Positions 44,890 to 53,545 of a stretch of DNA of 63,754 nt are shown in pieces (positions within the stretch are counted from its first letter, which is position 1; the number at the start of each line of letters is the position of its first letter). A program made the position numbers and the translations under genes. The stretch is from Aquimarina algiphila (GTDB taxonomy: Bacteria > Bacteroidota > Bacteroidia > Flavobacteriales > Flavobacteriaceae). The stretch is taken from contig NZ_VLNR01000048.1 in NCBI RefSeq assembly GCF_007489275.1, positions 1 to 63,754 of the forward strand, given 5' to 3'. The notes under the pieces were generated by a model, which was given only the letters and a program-made list of their open reading frames with translations, did no database searches and was not told the origin of the DNA.

Positions 44890-46377
44890 ATGATTATGAA
44901 AAAAACACTTAAATTAGTTGGTATAAGTTTATTAAGTATTTTAATATTCTCTTGTGAAGATTCATTAGACGAAATACCAGATAATAGAACACAGATAGAT
45001 ACTGCAGAGAAAATTGGTGAATTACTTACACTAGCCTATCCTGCCGCAACTTATGCAACTTTTTTGGAGCCAAGAACTGATAATGCAGAAGATAAAGGAC
45101 CTACCGCCGATGAAATTAGAGTAAATACAGAAATGTTTTTCTGGAGAGATGTAAATGATGTAGATATTGACTTTCCAACTAATTATTGGAATGAAGCTTA
45201 TGAAGCTATTGCACAAGCCAATCAAGCATTAGCTTCAATAGAAGAATTGGGTGGTGGTAGTGAACTTAACTCTCTAAAAGGTGAAGCTTTAATGGCAAGA
45301 GCATATGCTCACTTTATGTTGGTGAATATTTGGTCAAAAACTTATGACCCAACTACTGCGGCTAGTGACCTTGGGATTCCTTATGTTACAGAGCCAGAAG
45401 ATATAGTGATCAAAGATTACACTAGAGGTACTGTACAAGAAGTCTATGAAAAAATAGAAGCTGATATTATAGCAGGATTACCTCTTGTAACAAATGATTA
45501 CGACATCCCAAAATTTCATTTTAATAAAGATGCCGCTAATGCCTTTGCTTCAAGATTTTATCTATTCAAAGGAGATTGGGAAAAAGTAATACAATATAGT
45601 AATAACGTTCTTGGAGATGCTCCAGCAACCCTTTTAAGAGATTGGAATGGTGCTTATGATGCCTTTACTTTTAGTGAAATTGGTAATGAATACTCTTCAA
45701 CTACTGATGTTTCAAATTTATTAATTGTATCATCTAACTCTGTATATTTCAGATCTTATGCTAGTGCTCGATACCAATTATCAGCCAGCTTGGCTACTAG
45801 TCTTTTCTTTAACAGAACTGAGATTAATAATAAAAGATGGGCGTACCCTGTATTTGGTAATGATTTAGTTTTTAATATCCCTAAATACGTAGAATATTTT
45901 AGAACTACCAATGCAGCCGCAGGTATTGGAATTCCTTTTATTAATTCTGTGCTTTTAAGTACAGATGAAGTATTATTAAACAGAGCAGAGGCATACGCTA
46001 TGTTAGGTCAAACAGATATGGCAGTAATGGACATCAATTCTTTCTTGTCCAAAAAAGTGGATGGATATGATGCTGCAACCGATGTACTAACTATTGATCA
46101 AATCAATACTATTTATACTGTTGTCGAAGGTATATACACTCCATTTTATACCATTGAAGCAGACAAATTAGGGTTGATTCATGCATTAGCAGAATTTAGA
46201 AGAAGAGAGTTTCATAATGAAGGATTACGTTGGTTTGATATCAGAAGACATAATCTTGAGATTATCCACGAGGATGTTAATGAAAACGAAAGTACACTAA
46301 GTAAAACTGATAACAGAAAACAATTACAGATACCTGCAGATGCACTTAGCTTTGGTTTACAGCCAAATCCTAGATAA
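44890..46377 (+). CDS. SusD/RagB surface lipoprotein
   Basis: A 495-residue SusD-like lid of the SusC importer. Signal and lipobox: LLSILIFSC with Cys22 or so, then EDSLDEIPDNRTQ. The helical TPR-like repeats of the family are seen (NYWNEAYEAIAQANQALASI, AYAHFMLVNIWSKTYDPTTA). The C-terminal FRRREFHNEGLRWFDIRRH is diagnostic. Start may be the second Met (44896). The lipoprotein lies on the cell surface and closes over SusC when substrate binds. Confidence 0.96.
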   Translation: MIMKKTLKLVGISLLSILIFSCEDSLDEIPDNRTQIDTAEKIGELLTLAYPAATYATFLEPRTDNAEDKGPTADEIRVNTEMFFWRDVNDVDIDFPTNYWNEAYEAIAQANQALASIEELGGGSELNSLKGEALMARAYAHFMLVNIWSKTYDPTTAASDLGIPYVTEPEDIVIKDYTRGTVQEVYEKIEADIIAGLPLVTNDYDIPKFHFNKDAANAFASRFYLFKGDWEKVIQYSNNVLGDAPATLLRDWNGAYDAFTFSEIGNEYSSTTDVSNLLIVSSNSVYFRSYASARYQLSASLATSLFFNRTEINNKRWAYPVFGNDLVFNIPKYVEYFRTTNAAAGIGIPFINSVLLSTDEVLLNRAEAYAMLGQTDMAVMDINSFLSKKVDGYDAATDVLTIDQINTIYTVVEGIYTPFYTIEADKLGLIHALAEFRRREFHNEGLRWFDIRRHNLEIIHEDVNENESTLSKTDNRKQLQIPADALSFGLQPNPR

Positions 46378-46403
46378 TACTAAATAATTTAAGAACAATA
46401 AGT

Positions 46404-47252
46404 ATGAAAGACATAATTAAATATATAACTATAGTTGCCAGCTTATTAGTTATGATAAGCTGCGACAAAGGAGAAAGTGTTGGACCATCTCAAATCAATA
46501 CTGAAACTCCTGCTTTATCAGAGCTTGACATATGGATAAGAAACAATTTTATCGGGCCTTATAATATAGATATTCAATATAAATGGAACGAAAATGAAGT
46601 AGATTTAAATAGATTTTTATATCCTCCAACAGAAGAAAATGTTCAGCCTCTGTTAGAGGTAGTTCAAGCAGTATGGATAGAGCCATATACTCAATTAGGA
46701 GGAGAGAATTTTATTAGAAATATCGCTCCAAGACAGTTTACATTAGTTGGTGGTTTTAATTTCAACCAAACTGGAACCATTACTTTAGGTATCGCAGAAG
46801 CTGGAACTAAAATCACACTTTTTAATGTTGATCAATTGGATTTATCTGATCTTACATTAACAAGAAGGTATTTCCAAACGATACAGCATGAATATGCTCA
46901 TATCTTAAATCAAACTAGACCATATAATCCAGATTACGGCAATGTAAACCCTGAAGATTATACTGCTCAATGGTTTAATAGATCTGATGCTGAAGCTAGA
47001 GAGTTGGGATATATTACAGCTTATGCCTCATCTGAGGAGCAAGAAGATTTTGCTGAAATGGTGGCAACTATGTTAACTACTTCTAAAACAGAGTTTGATG
47101 CCATTGTTGATCTTATTGCAAGTGATGATGCTAAAGCTTTTATTCGAACCAAAGAACAATTTGTTGCTCAATATTTCACCGATGAATTTGGCATCGACAT
47201 TTATGAATTACAGGAGCTGGTAAATCAAAATACTTTGGATATTATAAACTAA
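46404..47252 (+). CDS. Substrate-import-associated zinc metallohydrolase lipoprotein
   Basis: A 282-residue lipoprotein (signal plus Cys22 in VMISCDKG). The zinc motif HExxH is H162-E-Y-A-H166, in TIQHEYAHILNQTRP, with further acidic residues near E219 (QEDFAEMVATML) as the likely third ligand. It belongs to the family of metallohydrolase lipoproteins coded beside SusC/SusD. Such proteins are thought to trim a peptide or ester at the cell surface before import. The actual substrate is unknown. The Tyr in HEYAH is normal for the group. Confidence 0.9.
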   Translation: MKDIIKYITIVASLLVMISCDKGESVGPSQINTETPALSELDIWIRNNFIGPYNIDIQYKWNENEVDLNRFLYPPTEENVQPLLEVVQAVWIEPYTQLGGENFIRNIAPRQFTLVGGFNFNQTGTITLGIAEAGTKITLFNVDQLDLSDLTLTRRYFQTIQHEYAHILNQTRPYNPDYGNVNPEDYTAQWFNRSDAEARELGYITAYASSEEQEDFAEMVATMLTTSKTEFDAIVDLIASDDAKAFIRTKEQFVAQYFTDEFGIDIYELQELVNQNTLDIIN

Positions 47253-47265
47253 TAAAATAACAGAA

Positions 47266-48606
47266 ATGATTATAAAAGCATTAAAAAAAATATGGTTTTT
47301 ATCGTTACTACTGGTTTTTTTCTCATGTAGTAATGATGATAGCGAAGAGTTATTTAATGAGACTCCAAGTACTAGAATAGACCAAAGAATTAGTGAGTTG
47401 CAAAATTTACTATTAGCTTCTCCTGATGGGTATAGAGCTATTTACTTTACAAAAGATGATGAATATGGTGGATTTACTTTTTATATGAAGTTTAATAGTG
47501 ATGGTACCGTAGAAATGACATCAGATGTAGATAGTGAAACGGCTATTACCTCTAGCAGATATGACGTAAAAATGGGAACCACAACAGAATTAGTGTTTTC
47601 TACTCGTAATCATATTCATAAAGTATCCGATAGTAATATTCCAGGACTTATAGGATCTGGGTATGAAGGGAATTCTAATTTTATGTATATCAAAAACGAA
47701 GGCGGAAATATTACCTTTATAGAACCTAGAAACGAAGCTGTTATAATTTTTGAACCAGTTAATGCAGGAGACTGGGCTAATGTAAACACCTCTCTAGCGA
47801 GAAGATCAAGCCTTTTACCTAGTGTTACCTCTTCGGTTTTTCAAGGGCTTACTATAGAAGATGCTTCTGGAAATAAAAAGGTATACAACATAGATTATGA
47901 TAGTTTACGTCTTTTTATAAATGCTACAAATCAAGCAGAAGACGGTACTGTTACCGAAATCTCATATGGCATTGCTTATACCACTGATGGACTTGTTGCA
48001 AGTCCACCTATAGAAATTGATGGAACTTCTTATGAAACATTTATTTTTAATGAAACTTCAATGTCCTATATTTCAACCGTTGGAGGAAATACAGCTACGA
48101 TTGGATTCTTAGATGAACCTCCATTTATTACTAATGACGTACTTGATATCGGAGTAGATTTTTCTACCTTTTTGTATCGTCCAAGTTTAGGGGCTAACCC
48201 TCTAACGTCACTTGGTTTTGATGCCATAATTGATCAAATAAATACAGGAGTTGCTCCGTTTGGATTGTCCATGTTTGAATTTAGAGTTATTATTGACCTA
48301 GAAGGAGCTGACGGAGATACTTTTTTACAAATTCGACTTGTTGATAATACAGGTGCTGGTTTAAATATATTTTATGATATGAGGCCTAGCGTAATGGATA
48401 AAAAACTATTCTTTGAATATATAGCTCCTGTTGGAGGTAACTCTATATTTCTAGAATCTCAAATGCAACCATTAATTGACTTCCTTATCAATACTCAAGG
48501 ATTGTATTATACAACAACAGGTAATTTTCAGACTTTTATCAATACAGCAGGAACATTCGTAAATGCTGATGATACATCTCAACGAGTATACGGGTTATGG
48601 CTTTAA
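47266..48606 (+). CDS. DUF4302 lipoprotein of the uptake locus
   Basis: A 446-residue lipoprotein with signal and lipobox FFSCSNDDSEE. The mature protein is rich in beta strand, with the opening pattern RISELQNLLLASPDGYRAIYFT typical of DUF4302. No catalytic motif is known. It is the fourth and last gene of the SusC-SusD-metallohydrolase-DUF4302 set, 13 bases after the third. Position suggests a surface accessory protein that binds the same substrate, a point that is only an inference. Confidence 0.88.
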   Translation: MIIKALKKIWFLSLLLVFFSCSNDDSEELFNETPSTRIDQRISELQNLLLASPDGYRAIYFTKDDEYGGFTFYMKFNSDGTVEMTSDVDSETAITSSRYDVKMGTTTELVFSTRNHIHKVSDSNIPGLIGSGYEGNSNFMYIKNEGGNITFIEPRNEAVIIFEPVNAGDWANVNTSLARRSSLLPSVTSSVFQGLTIEDASGNKKVYNIDYDSLRLFINATNQAEDGTVTEISYGIAYTTDGLVASPPIEIDGTSYETFIFNETSMSYISTVGGNTATIGFLDEPPFITNDVLDIGVDFSTFLYRPSLGANPLTSLGFDAIIDQINTGVAPFGLSMFEFRVIIDLEGADGDTFLQIRLVDNTGAGLNIFYDMRPSVMDKKLFFEYIAPVGGNSIFLESQMQPLIDFLINTQGLYYTTTGNFQTFINTAGTFVNADDTSQRVYGLWL

Positions 48607-48691
48607 ATTAAAATTACCCTAGTTGTGGAAAGAATCTCATTTTACAATTAACTATTGACCCCCCAGCAATAGCCTTTCTAACTCAACTTCG

Positions 48692-48722
48692 AAAACCCAG
48701 AATGTAATGTTCTGGGTTTTTT
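48692..48722 (+). terminator. Terminator of the SusC/SusD locus
   Basis: Arms AAAACCCAGAA (48692-48702) and TTCTGGGTTTT (48710-48720) are followed by further T. Ends the susC-DUF4302 transcript. Confidence 0.85.
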
Positions 48723-48826
48723 GATTTCTACAATTCCCAATAAAACGTAAGTTCAACACCAACATCACATTAACATATACTTAAGAATAACTTCAATATT
48801 TCAATGTATTTTAGAAAACAAAAACA

Positions 48827-50353
48827 ATGAGAAATACAATTGTTCTTCTTACTATATTCATTACATCATCTTTATTTTCTCAAACCGATACAGAAATATA
48901 TCTATTTGATATTATCAAAAAAGGAGAAACAATTACTCTTGATAATAAAAGAAATATCTCTAATAATGAAGGGTATGATAATCAACCCTCTTTTTTTGAT
49001 GATACCGTCTTGTTTTCCTCCACAAGAAAAAAGCAAACCGACATAGCAGCTTATCACATAAAAACAGAAAAAATAAATTGGATCACCTCAACCCAAGAAG
49101 GAAGTGAGTATTCTCCAACAAAGATTCCTAACAAAGATGAAATTTCTTCTATTCGTTTGGATAGAGATGGTAAACAATTACTTTATCGTTACAATTACAA
49201 AACAGGGGAATCCAAAGCTTTATTAGAAGGTCCCAAAGTAGGATATCATACGTGGTATACTCCAGACATCATTGTATCATCTGTACTCGAAGATAATGCA
49301 ATGTCACTTATAGTATCTAATCTAAACGATGGAAGCAATCATACTCTTCAGAAAAAAGTAGGGAGATCACTTCATAAAATTCCAAATTCTAAACTGATAA
49401 GCTATATCAGTAAAGAAAATAAAATCTGGAAAATAAAATCAATTCATCCTATGACAGGAATTACTCAGGAAATTATCAATACAATTCCTGGTGCAGAGGA
49501 TATGTGTTGGTTACCTGATGGGACTATTTTGATGGGGAAAGGAAATACTATTTTTCAGTTTAATCCAAAAACTGATACCAGGTGGAGTGCATTTCATTCT
49601 TTTACCGATAAAGAAATTGGCAATATCACAAGAATTGCAACAAATATTACCGGAAATTTACTAACCGTAGTATCTGATATTTCCCCAGAGCACATTGTTC
49701 AAAAACAGGTAAATGCATATAATGCTCGTGATATTGACGCTTTTCTTTCTACCTATTCTGACAATATCTCTATTTATAATTATCCTAATACTATTCGATT
49801 TACTGGAAAAGAAGAGATGCGTACCTATTATGAGGAAAAGTTTAAAAAAGAGCCCAATTTACATTGTAAAATAAAACATCGTATTGTATTAGGAAACAAA
49901 GTTATCGATGAAGAATATGTCACTTACAAAGACAGAAATGTAAGTGTAGCTGCTATATATGAAGTAGAAAATGGAAAAATCATTAAAGTTACCTTTATTA
50001 GACCTCTCTCAGAAACAAATGAGAAAAAGAACCCTGAAAAAATAATCCAAAAGCAACTTGACGCGTACAATGCTAGAGATATCAGTGCTTTTATAGCAAC
50101 GTATAGTAAAACTATAAAAGTATATAATTTCCCTAATAAGCTTTTATATGAGGGACAGGAAAAGATGAAAAAAAATTATACCGGTTTCTTTGAACAAACA
50201 CCAGACCTGAATTGTAAAATTAAAAATCGAATTATAATGGGTAATACCATCATTGATGAAGAGTTTTTAACCATTAAGAGTAAAAACTACAGTGCTGTAG
50301 CTATTTATGAGATAGAAAATACAAAAATTGCTAAAGTTACTTTTATTCAGTAG
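48827..50353 (+). CDS. Exported PD40-type propeller with two NTF2-like domains
   Basis: A 508-residue protein with signal peptide (MRNTIVLLTIFITSSLFSQ). Residues ~25-280 form a TolB/PD40-like propeller (NNEGYDNQPSFFDDTVLFSS, later MCWLPDGTILMGKGN). Two tandem SnoaL/NTF2-like domains follow at about 286-398 and 403-508. Both begin with the same pattern (IVQKQVNAYNARDIDAF and IIQKQLDAYNARDISAF) and end IIKVTFIR / IAKVTFIQ. A third copy of the same domain is at the end of the amidohydrolase at 57394-59130. The exact function is unknown; NTF2-like domains often bind small hydrophobic ligands. It is monocistronic. Confidence 0.75.
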   Translation: MRNTIVLLTIFITSSLFSQTDTEIYLFDIIKKGETITLDNKRNISNNEGYDNQPSFFDDTVLFSSTRKKQTDIAAYHIKTEKINWITSTQEGSEYSPTKIPNKDEISSIRLDRDGKQLLYRYNYKTGESKALLEGPKVGYHTWYTPDIIVSSVLEDNAMSLIVSNLNDGSNHTLQKKVGRSLHKIPNSKLISYISKENKIWKIKSIHPMTGITQEIINTIPGAEDMCWLPDGTILMGKGNTIFQFNPKTDTRWSAFHSFTDKEIGNITRIATNITGNLLTVVSDISPEHIVQKQVNAYNARDIDAFLSTYSDNISIYNYPNTIRFTGKEEMRTYYEEKFKKEPNLHCKIKHRIVLGNKVIDEEYVTYKDRNVSVAAIYEVENGKIIKVTFIRPLSETNEKKNPEKIIQKQLDAYNARDISAFIATYSKTIKVYNFPNKLLYEGQEKMKKNYTGFFEQTPDLNCKIKNRIIMGNTIIDEEFLTIKSKNYSAVAIYEIENTKIAKVTFIQ

Positions 50354-50452
50354 GTCATTTTTTTAATACATTCAACAATTTAGATTTAAAGTTGGTATCA
50401 CCATCTCCTAGTTTATTATTAATATTCATTACATCTGTTAGGGGCTATTTCT

Positions 50453-52228
50453 CTACTCAACTGAAATATTTTTTTTAATAGAAACTGGTATTCCGTTGGT
50501 AGTAAAACCTTCTAGTGAAACTTCGAAATCTCCAACCACATCAGATGTAAAAAACGTAATATTTGTTTTCTTCTTATTTATTGTAAAATTGGGTCTCCAT
50601 AGTAACTGATATCTATAATCAGGTATACGACTATAGATTTTATCTTTATCGTATTGCTGTCCAAAATATTGTTTATCATCCTGCAAATCGGCTAATACTA
50701 CAGGTGAATCCGAACTATAATTTAATGCATTAAAAAAATCCTCTTCTATAGTTTTTATAATAATTACTCCATCAAAAACTCTAGTTCCTAAATAATATCG
50801 ATCTTTAATGTAACCTATACTCTTTATTTTACTGGCACTGTATGCTATAACATCTTCATGGTGTTGTACAATTACATCATCAACAATCAATAATAACGGA
50901 AAATTATCCTTTTTCTGCTCTGGATAATTAGTTCTTACACCAAATACAGATTTATTATTATTGTCTTTTTTGATCCATACTCCATCTACTATTTCTAATA
51001 TTGTTTCTCTAACTGTTTTAAACCTCGTATAATCATCTAGAACATAGGTTTCGATCTCCTTATTTCCATAAAATGGAAGTACAAAATCTGGTTGTTTTAT
51101 TGTATCTGGTTTTACACTATAAAAGTTAGTTTCAATTTGGTTATGAACACTTCTTTTTTCTATATAATCCTTAAGTGATTTAGAAATCTTAAACTTGTAA
51201 AATTCTAAATTTTTATAATCTATCTCAGGTATTTCGTCAATTACTATGTTATAATTTTCTCTTCCTTCTTCAAAAACTTCAATCCATATTTCATTCTTAA
51301 TATTTCTATTGTTTAAATTAAAAACAAAATTGCCTTCTTTATCTGTTGAAACTATTTTTATATCACTTGATTTCCCTGGCATTGATAACGCTATATTTTG
51401 GTTCGAAACAGTAAAAGAAGGTTCCTTTGGAATAATCTTACCATAAATTAACTCTCCACGCATTTCTGGTAAAAAAACCGATGAACCTGGAGATAAATTC
51501 AATTTCTTAGAAATATCAGTATATTTATCTAAAAACTCCTTTGAAGTAAATACATTAGCATTTTTAAAAACCTCTTTTCTTCTTACTGAGATTGAAAATG
51601 TTCCTCCCTCTAATGATTCATTTTCTATAGCTAATTCTACACGAGTTCTCTTTTTATACGTTTCATAATCAGAAGATAATTTTATAGTGCTTTTTATGTT
51701 TGCATCAACCTCCTTATGGCTGGTCTTTTTTAATTCTTTGGCTACCGGGTTTATCAAGGAATCATTTTTGGATAGAATAACGTCCTGATCAACCTGATAA
51801 GGGTTTAAGATACTTATATCTCCTTCAAAAAAAGATCCTTCTGTATTGAGCATCCACTGTGTATAACCTATCAATTTATAGTTTCCAGAAGGAATAGATA
51901 CAGGCACAAAAAAATCTCCTTGTCCCAAACCTTTATCTAGTTTGATTTTATGCTTAAAAACTGACTTTCCTTTTTCATTCACCAAGACCACATATGCGAT
52001 CTTACTAATAGAGCTTAATAAATTATCATCTGTCGTAAAATTATAAACATTATAATAAAGGTATTCCCCTACAAATAATAAAGAGGTATTATAATGTATA
52101 AACATTTTTTCCTGAGGAATCATATGATACCCGGTGACTTCTTCGGGTGTTTCTAATATCGACTGTCGTTGCGCCTGCATACTCAAAACGAAAAGAAATA
52201 TAATATATACTATTGATCTTATTTTCAC
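50453..52228 (-). CDS. Exported MG2/plug-like protein
   Basis: A 591-residue protein with signal peptide ending AQA|QRQSI-like (MQAQRQ). The N-terminal third looks like the MG2-like proteins of Bacteroidota (YYNVYNFTTDDNLLSS, IPSGNYKLIGYTQWML). The C-terminal part (~460-560) reads like a TonB receptor plug, PLLLIVDDVIVQHHEDVIAY and later RVFDGVIIIKT, but no beta-barrel follows. It is last of a four-gene minus-strand operon and lies 50 bases after the DUF4249 gene. Likely role: periplasmic or outer-membrane partner of the receptor. Confidence 0.65.
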   Translation of the reverse strand: MKIRSIVYIIFLFVLSMQAQRQSILETPEEVTGYHMIPQEKMFIHYNTSLLFVGEYLYYNVYNFTTDDNLLSSISKIAYVVLVNEKGKSVFKHKIKLDKGLGQGDFFVPVSIPSGNYKLIGYTQWMLNTEGSFFEGDISILNPYQVDQDVILSKNDSLINPVAKELKKTSHKEVDANIKSTIKLSSDYETYKKRTRVELAIENESLEGGTFSISVRRKEVFKNANVFTSKEFLDKYTDISKKLNLSPGSSVFLPEMRGELIYGKIIPKEPSFTVSNQNIALSMPGKSSDIKIVSTDKEGNFVFNLNNRNIKNEIWIEVFEEGRENYNIVIDEIPEIDYKNLEFYKFKISKSLKDYIEKRSVHNQIETNFYSVKPDTIKQPDFVLPFYGNKEIETYVLDDYTRFKTVRETILEIVDGVWIKKDNNNKSVFGVRTNYPEQKKDNFPLLLIVDDVIVQHHEDVIAYSASKIKSIGYIKDRYYLGTRVFDGVIIIKTIEEDFFNALNYSSDSPVVLADLQDDKQYFGQQYDKDKIYSRIPDYRYQLLWRPNFTINKKKTNITFFTSDVVGDFEVSLEGFTTNGIPVSIKKNISVE

Positions 52229-52278
52229 AGAGATAATTTTATAATAGTCATTTAAAATTTATGTTTATGTCCTTTAAT

Positions 52279-53541
52279 TTAATCTTCCCAAAAATCAGGA
52301 ACCTCACTTCTACCAAATGCTGTACAATCTCCACATTCTCTTGGTGTAACAAAAGTAAAACCATCAATTGTTGACTTACACCCCTCTGGCTCGGGAGGAC
52401 CGTTACTTTCCATAGAGACAAACATATTAGAACGGTCACTTGCAACACGAATCCATCGTCTTTCAAATGCTTCCCTGGTTTCTTCATTTTCTACATCAAT
52501 AACAGGTAGTATAGCTTGACATCCAAAATCAAATTTGGTTAAGTCACCTATAAAATCATTGCTATCAAAAAAAATGCGCCGTTCTGAGACTGAAGAGACA
52601 TCAAAAAACCCTAGAACGATTTCGTCTTTGTTATTTTCTGAAATGATATTTCCTTCAATAAACCCAGGTTGTACCTGGGAAAACAGACTCTCAGATTCAG
52701 AAAAATCTTTGAGTATTTGATAAAACCCATTTGCTTCTTTTGATTGTACGAACTGCTTTACCAATATACTATAACGATCTACTACTCGTATATCATCAGA
52801 TGGTAAAAAGTTTAATAAAAATCCAGTAAGTCTATCTTCATTAAAAGCAGTAGTATTTGTTATTATAATAGAATTCGAAAAATTATCAGCATAACATACC
52901 CTTCTTCCTTCTGGTCTTTCAATAAAGTCGTATATACAATCTTCTTCTCCGGTAATGATCACTATATCTTGTGGTGACCAAAATGGTGCAGTGATTCTAT
53001 ACGTTTCCTCAAATTTATAACGATAATATTTTGAAGTACTTGTAGGATCAAAAGTATCAACCAGTATCCCTATACCTTCTACTCCTCTAGTATTAGCCAT
53101 TCTCTTAGGGTACACTCTATCTATTGATATTTCATTAGGTAACATAACCTTTTCTGACACATATGACCTTCCATCAGATGTATTGATAATTAATTGGTAT
53201 TTTTTATCTGGCATCGCAGCAAATTCCTGTACAGAAAGATACGTTCCTGAAGAAACCTCTTCAAAAAGATATTCTATCCCTGTATTTTCTTCAACTACTT
53301 TTATTGTAGCTCCAGACTCAAGAAGCGGTCCATTATCCTCAAACCTAAATGTTCGGGACAATAAAACCTGTTGGCGTTTTACTTCATTAGTTACTGTAGT
53401 ATTAACGACTAAAATACTTTCAAAATCTTCTGTTTCAAAATCAAACTCTTCTACACATTGAGAAAATAACAGGCAAATGAATATCAAAAATAAAATTTTA
53501 CCTTTTTCTTTATATCTGATCAATTTATTGGCAAATTTCAT
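52279..53541 (-). CDS. DUF4249 lipoprotein
   Basis: About 420 residues starting MKFANKLIRYKEK. I choose this ATG at 53541, four bases after the receptor stop, rather than a far upstream ATG that would lie inside the receptor gene. Signal and lipobox: FLIFICLLFSQC. The opening pattern (DFESILVVNTTVTNEVKRQQVLLSRTF) and the Ig-like strands that follow are DUF4249. Members are outer-membrane lipoproteins that pair with TonB receptors of the kind found upstream. The role in uptake is known only by association. Confidence 0.88.
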   Translation of the reverse strand: MKFANKLIRYKEKGKILFLIFICLLFSQCVEEFDFETEDFESILVVNTTVTNEVKRQQVLLSRTFRFEDNGPLLESGATIKVVEENTGIEYLFEEVSSGTYLSVQEFAAMPDKKYQLIINTSDGRSYVSEKVMLPNEISIDRVYPKRMANTRGVEGIGILVDTFDPTSTSKYYRYKFEETYRITAPFWSPQDIVIITGEEDCIYDFIERPEGRRVCYADNFSNSIIITNTTAFNEDRLTGFLLNFLPSDDIRVVDRYSILVKQFVQSKEANGFYQILKDFSESESLFSQVQPGFIEGNIISENNKDEIVLGFFDVSSVSERRIFFDSNDFIGDLTKFDFGCQAILPVIDVENEETREAFERRWIRVASDRSNMFVSMESNGPPEPEGCKSTIDGFTFVTPRECGDCTAFGRSEVPDFWED

Positions 53542-53545
53542 CGGT

